Source: Limimaricola sp964022235
GTDB lineage: Bacteria > Pseudomonadota > Alphaproteobacteria > Rhodobacterales > Rhodobacteraceae
Direction: 5' to 3'
Length of the DNA: 64,000 bases
NCBI RefSeq assembly: GCF_964022235.1
Contig: NZ_CAXHZL010000008.1
Location: forward strand, 62,001 to 126,000
Positions 1 through 10,432 of this stretch are shown here, one piece after another. Made by a program: the position numbers and the translations under genes. The notes below the pieces were generated by a model that was not told where the DNA came from, made no database searches, and saw nothing but the letters and a program-made list of their open reading frames with translations. The first letter of the stretch is position 1. Every line of letters begins with the position of its first letter.

Positions 1-2
1 AG

Positions 3-1163
3 ATTGAGATCCAGGTGGGCCGCACCGGCGCGCTTTCGCCCGTGGCGCGGCTCAAGCCCGTGACGGTGGGCGGCGTCGTCGTCTCAAATGCAACGCTGCA
101 CAACGAGGACTATATCGCAGGTCGCGACTCCAAGGGTATGGCGATCCGCGAGGGGCGCGACATCCGCGAAGGCGATCGGGTGCAGGTCTACCGCGCGGGC
201 GATGTGATCCCCAAGATCGCCGACGTCGATTTAGCCCGGCGACCCAAGGACAGTGTTCCCTATGCGTTCCCTGATCGTTGCCCCGAATGCGGCTCGGCCG
301 CACCGCGTGAGGAGGGCGACGCGATCCGCCGTTGTACCGGCGGGCTGATCTGTCCCGCGCAGGCGGTCGAAAAGCTGCGCCACCTCGTGTCTCGCGCGGC
401 CTTCGACATCGACGGCATGGGCGCCAAGCAGGTCGAGCAGTTCTACCGCGATGGCTGGATTAGGGAGCCCGCCGATATCTTCACCTTGCGCGACCGCTAC
501 GGGGAGGGGATACAACAACTCAAGAACCGCGAAGGCTGGGGCGAGAAGTCGGCCAACGCACTGTTCGATGCCATAGACACCGCGCGCCGGGTGGCGCTGG
601 GCCGGATGCTCTTCGGTCTGGGCATCGCGCATGTGGGCGAGGTGGCGGCCAACGTGCTGGCACGGCATTTCACGACGTGGGAGGCGCTCATCGCTGCCGT
701 CGATGCCGCCGCGCAGGAGCCTGCCGCGCAGGCCGAGGACGACAAGGCGCGCAAGGCCGCGCTCCCCGAAAGCCCGCACTGGGCCGAGATCACCGGCATC
801 GACGGCATCGGCTTCACAGTGGCGGTGAGCCTCGTGACCTCGCTCAGCCAGGAGGGCGAACGCGGCTCGGTCGATCGCCTCGTGGCGCAGCTCGAGATCC
901 AGCCCGCCGAGCAGCCCAACACGACCGACAGCCCCGTGGCGGGCAAGACGGTGGTGTTCACCGGCACGCTCGAGAAGATGACCCGCGCCGAGGCCAAGGC
1001 CCGCGCCGAACAGCTTGGCGCCAAGGTCGCGGGGTCGGTCTCGGCCAAGACAGACCTGCTCGTCGCGGGGCCAGGCGCGGGCTCCAAGGCCACCAAGGCC
1101 GAAGCCTTGGGTGTCGAGGTACTCGACGAAGACGGCTGGCTTTCGCTGATCGGCGACGCATGA
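3..1163 (+). CDS. ligA: NAD-dependent DNA ligase LigA (3' part, start outside window)
   Basis: Seals nicks between Okazaki fragments and in repair, using NAD+. Only the C-terminal 386 residues are here; the adenylation domain with the catalytic lysine lies before the window, since the family is usually about 670-750 residues. Seen in order: the end of the OB fold, a four-cysteine zinc finger (CPEC near base 279, then Cys at bases 333 and 351), helix-hairpin-helix repeats, and a BRCT domain (about bases 940-1155, starting PVAGKTVVFTG). The stop codon overlaps the recG start (ATGA), so ligA and recG are translationally coupled. The reading frame is open from base 3. Confidence 0.97.
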   Translation: MEIQVGRTGALSPVARLKPVTVGGVVVSNATLHNEDYIAGRDSKGMAIREGRDIREGDRVQVYRAGDVIPKIADVDLARRPKDSVPYAFPDRCPECGSAAPREEGDAIRRCTGGLICPAQAVEKLRHLVSRAAFDIDGMGAKQVEQFYRDGWIREPADIFTLRDRYGEGIQQLKNREGWGEKSANALFDAIDTARRVALGRMLFGLGIAHVGEVAANVLARHFTTWEALIAAVDAAAQEPAAQAEDDKARKAALPESPHWAEITGIDGIGFTVAVSLVTSLSQEGERGSVDRLVAQLEIQPAEQPNTTDSPVAGKTVVFTGTLEKMTRAEAKARAEQLGAKVAGSVSAKTDLLVAGPGAGSKATKAEALGVEVLDEDGWLSLIGDA

Positions 1164-3256
1164 GTATCAAGGGCCGCCCCGAGATCCTGTTTCCGCTGTT
1201 CGGGGATATCCAGAAGCTCAAGGGCATCGGTCCCAAGACCGTGCCCGCCTTCGAGGCGGCGGGGCTGGCGCGGCCGCGCGACGTGCTGCTCACCCTGCCG
1301 CAGTCGGGCATCGACCGCGCCCGCAAGCCCAGCATTCGCGACGTGGTGCCACCTGCCGTGGTGACGGTCGAGGTCGAGGTGGTGCGCCATCATCCCCCCG
1401 CCAACAAGGGACGGCCTTGGCGTGTTACGGTCGAGGATGCCGAAACCGCGTTCCAGCTCGTGTTCTTTCATGCGCGCGGCAGCTATGTGCCGGACCTGCT
1501 GCCACTGGGAGAGCGGCGCATCGTCTCGGGCAAGGTCGAGCTGTTCGACGGGCTGGCGCAGATGGTCCACCCCGATCACGTGCTGCCCCTTGAACGAGAG
1601 AGTGAGATCCTCGCTTTCGAGCCGGTCTATCAGCTGTCGAACGGCATCACCCAAAGACAGATGACCGGGGCTGCCCGTTCCGCGCTGGGCCTGGCGCCCG
1701 ATCTTGCCGAATGGATCGATCCGGGGCTCAAGGCGCGTGAGGGCTGGCCTTCGTGGAAAGAGGCGCTGGAACAGGCGCATGGCCCGCAGAGCATTAACGA
1801 TCTCTCAGCCACACACCCCGCGCGGCTGCGCCTTGCCTATGATGAGCTGTTTGCACATCAGCTGACCCTAGCTCTCGCCCGTGCCACCGCGCGTCGGAGC
1901 CCGGGGCGGTCGAGCGTAGGGGACAAGCGTTTTCGCAGGCGTGTGCTCGCCGCCTTGCCCTATGCGCCCACGGGGGCGCAGGCCCGTGCCGTGGACGAGA
2001 TCGCAAAGGACATGGGGGCCGAGAGCCGCATGAACCGGTTGCTGCAGGGCGATGTCGGTTCGGGCAAGACGATGGTGGCGCTGATGGCGCTGCTGGTCGC
2101 CGTGGAGGCGGGCGGGCAGGGCGTGATGATGGCCCCGACTGAGATTCTGGCAAGGCAACACCTCGAGGGGCTGCAGCCGCTCGCCGAAAGCGCGGGCGTG
2201 GTGATCGAACTGCTGACCGGGCGCGACAAGGGGGCCGAAAGACGCCGCAAGCTCGAAGCCCTTGCCGAGGGGCGGATACAGATCCTTGTCGGCACCCACG
2301 CCGTGTTTCAAAAGGATGTGCTGTTTCACGACCTGCGTCTTGCCGTGATCGACGAGCAGCATCGCTTTGGCGTCGCGCAGCGTATGGAGCTTGGCGCCAA
2401 GGGGCGCAGCGTCGACGTGCTGGTGATGACAGCCACGCCGATTCCGCGCAGCCTTGCCCTTACGCAATACGGCGACATGGATGTGAGCGTGCTTGACGAA
2501 AAGCCGCCCGGACGTTCGCCCGTCACCACCGCTCTCGTCTCGAACGAGCGACTGGGCGAGGTGGTCGAAAAGCTGCGGGCCGCCGTCGCCGAGGGGCGGC
2601 AGGCCTATTGGGTCTGCCCGCTGGTCGAGGAAAGCGAAGTCTCGGATATGACCGCCGCCGAGGAGCGGTTCAAACGCTTGCGTGCGGCGCTGGGCGAGGG
2701 CGTGGTCGGTCTGGTGCATGGACAGCTGCCGCCCGCCGAGAAGGACGCCGCCATGGCCCGCTTTGTCGCGGGAGAAACCAAGGTGCTTGTTGCCACCACG
2801 GTCATCGAGGTCGGCGTCAACGTGCCCGCCGCTTCGATCATGGTGATCGAGCGGGCCGAGAACTTCGGACTGGCGCAGTTGCATCAGCTGCGTGGGCGTG
2901 TCGGTCGCGGTAGCGCCAAGTCTACCTGTCTGCTGATGTACCAACCGCCCTTGGGAGAGACCGCGCGCAGACGCCTCGAGATCATGCGCGAGACCGAGGA
3001 CGGCTTTCGCATCTCCGAGGAGGATCTGTCGATGCGCGGCGCGGGCGATGTCATCGGCACCGCGCAATCCGGCCTGCCGCGCTTTCGAATCGCGGATCTC
3101 GAACGCCACGCCGGGCTGATGGCCTTGGCCCAGAGCGATGCGCGCACGCTGCTGACCAATGATCCTGCTCTCGAAGGAGAACGCGGGCGTTCCGCGCGTG
3201 TTCTCCTCTGGCTCATGGAACAGGACCGGGCGATCCGGCTGATCTCGGTCGGTTAG
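1160..3256 (+). CDS. recG: ATP-dependent DNA helicase RecG
   Basis: Branch-migrating helicase that remodels stalled replication forks and Holliday junctions. The protein is 698 residues, a normal length. It has an N-terminal wedge/OB region, Walker A GDVGSGKT near residue 297, a DEQH box (IDEQHRFG near 397), the motif TATPIPRSL, and the C-terminal helicase motifs including QLRGRVGRG. The start is the ATG that overlaps the ligA stop by 4 bp (ATGA); longer open frames upstream run antiparallel to ligA logic and lack homology. No terminator follows directly. The next 125 bases carry a LexA box that serves the downstream small gene. Confidence 0.97.
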   Translation: MSIKGRPEILFPLFGDIQKLKGIGPKTVPAFEAAGLARPRDVLLTLPQSGIDRARKPSIRDVVPPAVVTVEVEVVRHHPPANKGRPWRVTVEDAETAFQLVFFHARGSYVPDLLPLGERRIVSGKVELFDGLAQMVHPDHVLPLERESEILAFEPVYQLSNGITQRQMTGAARSALGLAPDLAEWIDPGLKAREGWPSWKEALEQAHGPQSINDLSATHPARLRLAYDELFAHQLTLALARATARRSPGRSSVGDKRFRRRVLAALPYAPTGAQARAVDEIAKDMGAESRMNRLLQGDVGSGKTMVALMALLVAVEAGGQGVMMAPTEILARQHLEGLQPLAESAGVVIELLTGRDKGAERRRKLEALAEGRIQILVGTHAVFQKDVLFHDLRLAVIDEQHRFGVAQRMELGAKGRSVDVLVMTATPIPRSLALTQYGDMDVSVLDEKPPGRSPVTTALVSNERLGEVVEKLRAAVAEGRQAYWVCPLVEESEVSDMTAAEERFKRLRAALGEGVVGLVHGQLPPAEKDAAMARFVAGETKVLVATTVIEVGVNVPAASIMVIERAENFGLAQLHQLRGRVGRGSAKSTCLLMYQPPLGETARRRLEIMRETEDGFRISEEDLSMRGAGDVIGTAQSGLPRFRIADLERHAGLMALAQSDARTLLTNDPALEGERGRSARVLLWLMEQDRAIRLISVG

Positions 3257-3302
3257 GAAGTTTTCTTATCAGAACAATGCACTGGGCTGATGGGAACAGG
3301 AT

Positions 3303-3317
3303 GTTCTCATAAAGTTC
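3303..3317 (+). promoter_or_regulatory. LexA (SOS) operator, GTTC-N7-GTTC
   Basis: GTTC at 3303-3306 and GTTC at 3314-3317 are separated by exactly seven bases, the direct-repeat SOS box known from alphaproteobacteria (Caulobacter, Rhodobacter, Sinorhizobium). A GAAC just before it also forms a dyad with the first GTTC. It lies 65 bases upstream of the start of the 40-residue membrane protein and after the recG stop. LexA control is inferred from the perfect match and its position. Confidence 0.75.
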
Positions 3318-3381
3318 TTTACAGGTGTCGCGCCATATGGGAACAAAGTGGCAACAGGAGCGAAGAGAGAGGAGACACGGA

Positions 3382-3504
3382 ATGGCACGGGAACTCAAAC
3401 TGGTGGTGAACCGCTCTCGCGATACCCTTGTCGCCGACGCGCTGGGCGCGGCGTCTCTCATGATTCTGTTGTTTGTCGGATTGTGGCTGCCCGGCCTGAT
3501 CTGA
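3382..3504 (+). CDS. 40-residue single-pass membrane protein, probably SOS-regulated
   Basis: A short gene of 40 residues beginning MARELKLVVNRS and ending LFVGLWLPGLI. The first 16 or so residues are basic and polar; residues 20-40 form one hydrophobic helix that runs to the C-terminus, so it looks like a tail-anchored inner-membrane peptide. A strong ribosome site (AGAGAGGAGA, 3368-3377) precedes the ATG, a LexA box sits 65 bases upstream, and a strong intrinsic terminator follows at 3628. I do not recognise a named family. By analogy only, SOS-induced small membrane proteins include SidA of Caulobacter (division inhibitor) and TisB of E. coli (toxin). That it is a gene is well supported; its function is inference. 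Confidence 0.75.
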   Translation: MARELKLVVNRSRDTLVADALGAASLMILLFVGLWLPGLI

Positions 3505-3627
3505 TCTGCCCGGACCCTTTTCCGGTCGCCGCAGCCCAGTCCCGCGGGCCATCGCGGCGGATCGCCCGTCCGTCGCCCGGAGCCATGCTCCGGCGTGCGA
3601 CCGGAACCCCGGAGGGTCCTGCCTCTG

Positions 3628-3668
3628 CCGCCGCCACCCTTTAGGGGGTGCGCGGCGGTTTTTTTTAT
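3628..3668 (+). terminator. Intrinsic terminator after the 40-residue gene
   Basis: A GC-rich hairpin with arms around CCGCCGC (3628-3634) and GCGGCGG (3651-3657, slightly offset) is followed by a run of eight T from 3659. It ends the short plus-strand unit before the convergent IscU-like gene. The 120 bases between the small gene and this hairpin show no reading frame I can support; they read as a long 3' untranslated region with several small dyads. Confidence 0.8.
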
Positions 3669-4138
3669 CAGCCTACGGCGCTGTGCCGTGCTCCGGCCTC
3701 CTCGACCGCCTGAGTGACGGCTTCGATCGCCAGCAGGATTGAGGCGTGGCGATTGCGATACTCGCGGGCGGGTTGCAGCACCTCGAACTCTTCGAACGGG
3801 GCGTCCGGCACCGTGCCATCCTCAGCCAGCATCGCACGCAGTTGGTCGCGCGCGCGCGACAACTCCGCATGGTCGCGCCCGATCACCGCACCGCCGACAA
3901 TGGCCGCCGCAGCCTGACCCAGCGCGCAGGCCTTCACGTCCTGCCCATAGCGCGTCACCAGGCCGTCCTTGACCATCACGTCCACCGTGACGGTCGAGCC
4001 GCACAGCGGCGCGCGGCGTCGCACCGTGGCATCGGGGGCCTCCAGCCGCTCGGTCAACGGCATCTCCGTCGTCAGCGCGAGAATGCGCTGCGAATAGAGC
4101 TTGATCAGGTCGGTCTCGCCGCTGGCGCGCTCGGTCAT
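3668..4138 (-). CDS. IscU/NifU-like iron-sulfur scaffold protein, third cysteine replaced
   Basis: A 156-residue NifU N-terminal (IscU/SufU) fold protein, normally a scaffold on which Fe-S clusters are built. Two of the three cluster cysteines are present: Cys46 in APLCGS and Cys71 in KACALGQ. At the third position the usual H-C-S is H-A-S (His131, Ala132), and the Asp after the first cysteine (CGD in IscU) is Ser. It therefore lacks the full ligand set of a classical scaffold. It stands alone, divergent from hisI and away from any isc or suf genes. It may be a divergent paralogue with a transfer or storage role; the fold call is firm, the role is not. Confidence 0.85.
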   Translation of the reverse strand: MTERASGETDLIKLYSQRILALTTEMPLTERLEAPDATVRRRAPLCGSTVTVDVMVKDGLVTRYGQDVKACALGQAAAAIVGGAVIGRDHAELSRARDQLRAMLAEDGTVPDAPFEEFEVLQPAREYRNRHASILLAIEAVTQAVEEAGARHSAVG

Positions 4139-4203
4139 GTTTGCCTCTTCGATATCGCCTCTCTAAATAGGCGCGACGCCCCGAGATGCAAAGGTTAGTG
4201 CCG

Positions 4204-4560
4204 ATGTTCGACCCCAAGACGCTTCGCTTCGACGCCCAAGGCCTGATCCCCGCCATCGCGCAGGAGGCCAGCACCGGCGAGGTGCTGATGATGGCCTGGA
4301 TGAACGCGGCCTCGATCGAAAAAACCCTCGCGAGCGGTCGCGTGACCTACTGGTCGCGGTCCCGGCAGGAATTCTGGGAAAAGGGGGCGACCTCGGGCAA
4401 CCAGCAGGTTTTGGTCGAATTGCGCGTCGATTGCGACCGTGACTGCCTGCTGTTGCAGGTCGAGCAGTCCGGCCCCGCCTGTCACACCGGGCGGCGCAAC
4501 TGCTTTTACACAGCTGTGCGGCAGGGCGACGAGGTGGAGATCGCCAAGCCGATGGCCTGA
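4204..4560 (+). CDS. hisI: Phosphoribosyl-AMP cyclohydrolase HisI
   Basis: Third step of histidine synthesis: opens the adenine ring of phosphoribosyl-AMP. The protein is 118 residues, a stand-alone HisI without the HisE domain. Metal-site cysteines and aspartates are visible: the DCDRDC block (Cys77, Cys81), Cys93 in GPACHTGRRNC, and Cys100. The start at 4204 (MFDPKTLRF) is preferred because AAGG lies at 4191-4194 with good spacing; an in-frame ATG at 4186 has no ribosome site. It is divergent from the IscU-like gene and away from other his genes. Confidence 0.95.
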   Translation: MFDPKTLRFDAQGLIPAIAQEASTGEVLMMAWMNAASIEKTLASGRVTYWSRSRQEFWEKGATSGNQQVLVELRVDCDRDCLLLQVEQSGPACHTGRRNCFYTAVRQGDEVEIAKPMA

Positions 4561-4602
4561 GGGACGACGCGTCGGACTTGAGTATTTGAAGAGTAAAGTA
4601 AC

Positions 4603-5442
4603 CTAGAGAGCGATCATGCGCCGAATGTCGGCAGGGCGCGCCCCCTCGTCGCGGTAGAGCCCGATCGCGCGCGCGTCATCGCGCTTGGCCAGACGACGGC
4701 CCGTTTCGTCGCGGATCAACCGGTGATGATGAAACTCCGGAATACGAAGCCTCATGAGCCGCTGCAGCAGCACATGCAGCGGGGTCGCCTCAACGAGATC
4801 GCGGCCGCGTACGACCTCGGTGACCCCTTGACGCGCATCATCGATCACCACGGCGAGATGATAGGATGTGCCCATTCCGCGCCGCGCCAGCACCGGATCA
4901 CCGATGCTCTCGATCAGCGTCCCGGGCGCAATTTCCCTCATACCGGCATCCTCGCCGGTTTCGGTCCAAAGCAGCGGCCCTTCGAGGCGGGAAGCGGCGC
5001 GCGCGATATCAAGCCGCAGTGGTACGTCATCGGGGATAGGCCCGGATCGGTCGTGGCCTCGGCAGGTGCCGGGATAGATCACCCCGTCCGGCCCGAAACG
5101 CAGCCCGCCCTCCTGCGGCGCGCTCGCCGCATCCATGATGTCGCGCCGGTTGCAGGTGCAGGGGTACAGCAGGCGCTCGGCCCAGAGCCGTTCCAGCGCC
5201 GCGCGGTATGCGGGCAGACGGTCGGACTGGCGCAGCACCGGCTCGGGCCAGGTGAGCCCGAGCCAATGCAGATCGTCATAGATCCGCCGTTCCCAATCGG
5301 GTTTCGACCGTTGTCGGTCGATATCCTCGATCCGAAGCAGGAAGGTCCCGCCCTCGGCCCGTGCCGCAGCTGTCAGCGCCGAAAACGCATGGCCGAGGTG
5401 CAGAGGCCCGGTAGGCGAAGGTGCGAAACGGGTGACACGCAT
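4603..5442 (-). CDS. gluQ: Glutamyl-Q tRNA(Asp) synthetase
   Basis: A 279-residue truncated relative of glutamyl-tRNA synthetase that attaches glutamate to queuosine in the tRNA(Asp) anticodon. It has the HIGH-like motif PLHLGH (residues 13-18), a zinc site with Cys95, Cys97, Tyr123 and Cys127, and a KRD version of the KMSKS loop near the C-terminus. It lacks the anticodon-binding domain, as expected. Its ATG touches the stop of a small upstream membrane gene (TGAATG), so the two are probably coupled. Confidence 0.93.
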   Translation of the reverse strand: MRVTRFAPSPTGPLHLGHAFSALTAAARAEGGTFLLRIEDIDRQRSKPDWERRIYDDLHWLGLTWPEPVLRQSDRLPAYRAALERLWAERLLYPCTCNRRDIMDAASAPQEGGLRFGPDGVIYPGTCRGHDRSGPIPDDVPLRLDIARAASRLEGPLLWTETGEDAGMREIAPGTLIESIGDPVLARRGMGTSYHLAVVIDDARQGVTEVVRGRDLVEATPLHVLLQRLMRLRIPEFHHHRLIRDETGRRLAKRDDARAIGLYRDEGARPADIRRMIAL

Positions 5443-5628
5443 TCAGCCGCGCTTCACCGCGCTTTGATGGATGACCAGCCATGCCAACAGGATAAAGATC
5501 GGATGGCCGAGACCGCCGGAGATGAGGATCGCCGGAAACCAGATCACCAGCACGACGAGACCGAGGATCACGCGACCCGTCAGCATGATCGCGACGGGTG
5601 GCAGGAGAAGCGCGAGAATATAGAGCAT
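5443..5628 (-). CDS. Small two-helix membrane protein, YqaE/Pmp3-like
   Basis: A 61-residue protein made almost entirely of two hydrophobic helices (about 3-22 and 26-52) with LLPPVAI in the first, which resembles the proteolipid family of YqaE/Pmp3 (UPF0057). Those small proteins affect membrane potential and salt tolerance in other organisms; that role is not shown here. It lies immediately upstream of gluQ with no gap between stop and start, implying one transcript. Family assignment is moderate because it is short and hydrophobic. Confidence 0.6.
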   Translation of the reverse strand: MLYILALLLPPVAIMLTGRVILGLVVLVIWFPAILISGGLGHPIFILLAWLVIHQSAVKRG

Positions 5629-5691
5629 GTGAATTCCGTTCCGCTTGGGGTTGCCCCCGAGATGTGGTCCCGGGGGCCGCAGGGCAAGGGT

Positions 5692-7047
5692 TCAGGCGAT
5701 CACCGCCTCCTGCGCGGCAAGCCAGCTCTGCCAGTCTTCCTTGGCGCGGTCGGTATAGCCCTTGTAGCGGTCCTTGCGGCCGCGACGACCACCGCGTACG
5801 CCGTCGAGCGGCGGAAACAGCCCGAAGTTGACGTTCATCGGCTGAAAGGTCTTGGCCTCGGCTCCACCGGTGATGTGCGTCACCAGCGCGCCCATCGCGG
5901 TCGTCTGCGGCACCATCGGCACCGTGCCACCCTTGATCTCGGCGGCGGCGAGCCGACCGGCCAGAAGCCCCATCGCGGCGCTCTCCACATATCCTTCGAC
6001 GCCAGTTATTTGCCCGGCGAAGCGAATATTGGGCCGGGCTTTGAGCCGCATTTCGCCATCGAGCAGCGTCGGGCTGTTGAGGAAGGTGTTGCGATGGATG
6101 CCGCCCAGCCGTGCGAAACGCGCATCCTGAAGGCCGGGAATCATACGGAAAACATCGGTCTGCGCGCCGTACTTCATCTTGGTCTGGAAGCCGACGATGT
6201 TGTAGAGCGTGCCGAGCTTGTTGTCGCGGCGCAGCTGCACCACGGCATAGGGCTTGTTCTCGGGGTCGTGCGCATTGGTGAGGCCAACCGGCTTCATCGG
6301 CCCATGGCGCAGCGTCTCGCGACCGCGCTCGGCCATCACCTCGATCGGCAGGCAGCCGTCGAAGTATCCCGCCGTCTCGCCTTCATGAAACTCGGCCTTG
6401 TCGGCGGCCAGAAGAGCGTCGATGAAGGCCTCGTGCTCGTCGCGGGTCATCGGGCAGTTGATGTAGGCGGTGCGCTCTTCTTCCGTCTCGCCCTTGTCAT
6501 AACGCGACTGCAGCCAGGCCTTCGACATGTCGATGCTCTCGGCATAGACGATGGGCGCGATGGCATCGAAAAAGGCGAGCGCGCCTGTGCCTGTCACTGC
6601 CGAGATTGCTTCTGCCAGTGAGGGCGAGGTGAGCGGGCCGGTGGCGAAGATCCAATGCCCGGTTTCGGGCAACTCGGAGATTTCCTCGTAGCTCACCGTG
6701 ACGTTCGGATGCGCCTTGAGTTGCGCGGTGACGTCTGCGGCGAAGGGATCGCGGTCCACCGCCAGTGCGCCGCCCGCGGGCAGACGGTGCCGGTCGGCGG
6801 TCGACATGATGAGGCCGCCCGCCGCGCGCATTTCCCAATGCAGAAGACCGACGGCGTTCTGCTCGCTGTCGTCCGAGCGGAAGGAGTTGGAGCAAACCAT
6901 CTCGGCAAGATCGCCGGTGCGATGTGCAAAGGTTTCGACCTTGGGGCGCATCTCGTGCAGGATCACGGGGATGCCGGCGTTTGCGGCCTGCCATGCGGCT
7001 TCGGAGCCGGCCATGCCGCCGCCGACGATATGAAGAGGTTCTGTCAT
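5692..7047 (-). CDS. trmFO: TrmFO, folate/FAD-dependent tRNA-U54 methyltransferase
   Basis: Makes ribothymidine at position 54 of tRNA using methylene-tetrahydrofolate and FADH2. The protein is 451 residues from the ATG at 7047, a usual length. It has the N-terminal FAD motif HIVGGGMAGSEA, the conserved EMVCSNSFRSDD stretch with a candidate catalytic cysteine, and a second cysteine in YINCPMTRDEH. A longer in-frame opening upstream crosses the gyrA terminator and is rejected. It lies 27 bases after that terminator and has its own start region. Confidence 0.95.
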   Translation of the reverse strand: MTEPLHIVGGGMAGSEAAWQAANAGIPVILHEMRPKVETFAHRTGDLAEMVCSNSFRSDDSEQNAVGLLHWEMRAAGGLIMSTADRHRLPAGGALAVDRDPFAADVTAQLKAHPNVTVSYEEISELPETGHWIFATGPLTSPSLAEAISAVTGTGALAFFDAIAPIVYAESIDMSKAWLQSRYDKGETEEERTAYINCPMTRDEHEAFIDALLAADKAEFHEGETAGYFDGCLPIEVMAERGRETLRHGPMKPVGLTNAHDPENKPYAVVQLRRDNKLGTLYNIVGFQTKMKYGAQTDVFRMIPGLQDARFARLGGIHRNTFLNSPTLLDGEMRLKARPNIRFAGQITGVEGYVESAAMGLLAGRLAAAEIKGGTVPMVPQTTAMGALVTHITGGAEAKTFQPMNVNFGLFPPLDGVRGGRRGRKDRYKGYTDRAKEDWQSWLAAQEAVIA

Positions 7048-7075
7048 GGCGCTCAGATAGGCCCGTGCGCGCCCA

Positions 7076-7109
7076 AAGAAAAGCCCCGTCCGGTGGTCCG
7101 GACGGGGCT
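7076..7109 (-). terminator. Intrinsic terminator of gyrA
   Basis: A perfect 12-bp stem (AGCCCCGTCCGG at 7082-7093 with its complement at 7098-7109) and a four-base loop, followed on the minus strand by TTTTCTTT. It starts 6 bases after the gyrA stop and separates gyrA from trmFO. Confidence 0.88.
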
Positions 7110-7114
7110 CTGTC

Positions 7115-9880
<2,766 letters not shown>

Positions 9881-9926
9881 GGGGGAAAGCCTGCTGTCTT
9901 GTGACTGCTATATCTTGTGAGCCAAA

Positions 9927-9956
9927 CCTATAGCACCCGCGCCATATGGGGCGCAA
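9927..9956 (-). promoter_or_regulatory. Candidate gyrA promoter
   Basis: Read on the minus strand, TTGCGC (9956-9951) and TATAGG (9932-9927) are separated by 18 bases, about 45 bases upstream of the gyrA ATG. The spacer holds a CCATATGG palindrome. This is a match by eye to a sigma-70-type promoter, not mapped. Confidence 0.4.
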
Positions 9957-10086
9957 CAGAGGATGCCCAGCCCCGCTGGCAGCCGTCAGGGCAGGTGGCT
10001 AACAATTTGAGATAATTGACTTTTCACGAGCTTATGCTGGAATCAAATCGCGGGGTCAAGCCCGCGTGCCACGCAGGAGCCACCCC

Positions 10087-10362
10087 ATGCCCGCAAAACC
10101 CTCGGAAACCGAGCTGATGCTCAAGGGCTACGGCCTCACCACGGCCGAGCTGTTCTACCGGATGCCGGACTACAGACACGTGCTCAACAGCTTCGTCTGG
10201 CAAGAGTACGACCTCGCCCCGGACCACCCGAAACTCTTCGAATTCATCGAATTCTGGCAGGAGGAAATCGAAGGTCCGTTGCACTCGGTGCGATTTACGC
10301 ATCGCAAGATGATTTCGCCCGGTGAATGGCGCAATGTGACCGGTGAATTTCGCTATCATTGA
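10087..10362 (+). CDS. usg: Usg family protein
   Basis: A 91-residue protein of the Usg family (PF06233), a small conserved alphaproteobacterial protein whose function is unknown. Typical features are the YGLTTAELFYRMPD stretch and the C-terminal TGEFRYH. The start at 10087 is chosen because AGGAG lies at 10075-10079, 7 bases before the ATG; an upstream in-frame ATG at 10066 has no ribosome site. It is a single-gene unit, divergent from gyrA and convergent with the arginase gene. Confidence 0.88.
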   Translation: MPAKPSETELMLKGYGLTTAELFYRMPDYRHVLNSFVWQEYDLAPDHPKLFEFIEFWQEEIEGPLHSVRFTHRKMISPGEWRNVTGEFRYH

Positions 10363-10383
10363 GGGCCGCCCCGGGAGCAGGCC

Positions 10384-10402
10384 CCGGGGGCGCTGCCCCC
10401 GG
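10384..10402. terminator. GC-rich hairpin between convergent usg and arginase genes
   Basis: CCGGGGG (10384-10390) and CCCCCGG (10396-10402) form a 7-bp stem around CGCTG. There is no T run, so it may slow or protect transcripts rather than act as a classical terminator. Its CCGGGGGCGCTGCCCCCGG core resembles a hairpin common between genes in GC-rich Rhodobacteraceae. Confidence 0.45.
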
Positions 10403-10432
10403 TCCGTCGGAGTCGTTCGCGAGCAAATTGAC

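Noticed and set aside
4186..4203. The upstream ATG as the hisI start
   Set aside because: It lacks a ribosome site, while AAGG before 4204 is well spaced, and MFDPKTLRF fits the usual start of related HisI proteins.
4723..6621. A 632-codon plus-strand frame across gluQ and trmFO
   Set aside because: It is a shadow frame of two well-supported genes on the other strand, with no ribosome site and no recognisable domains.
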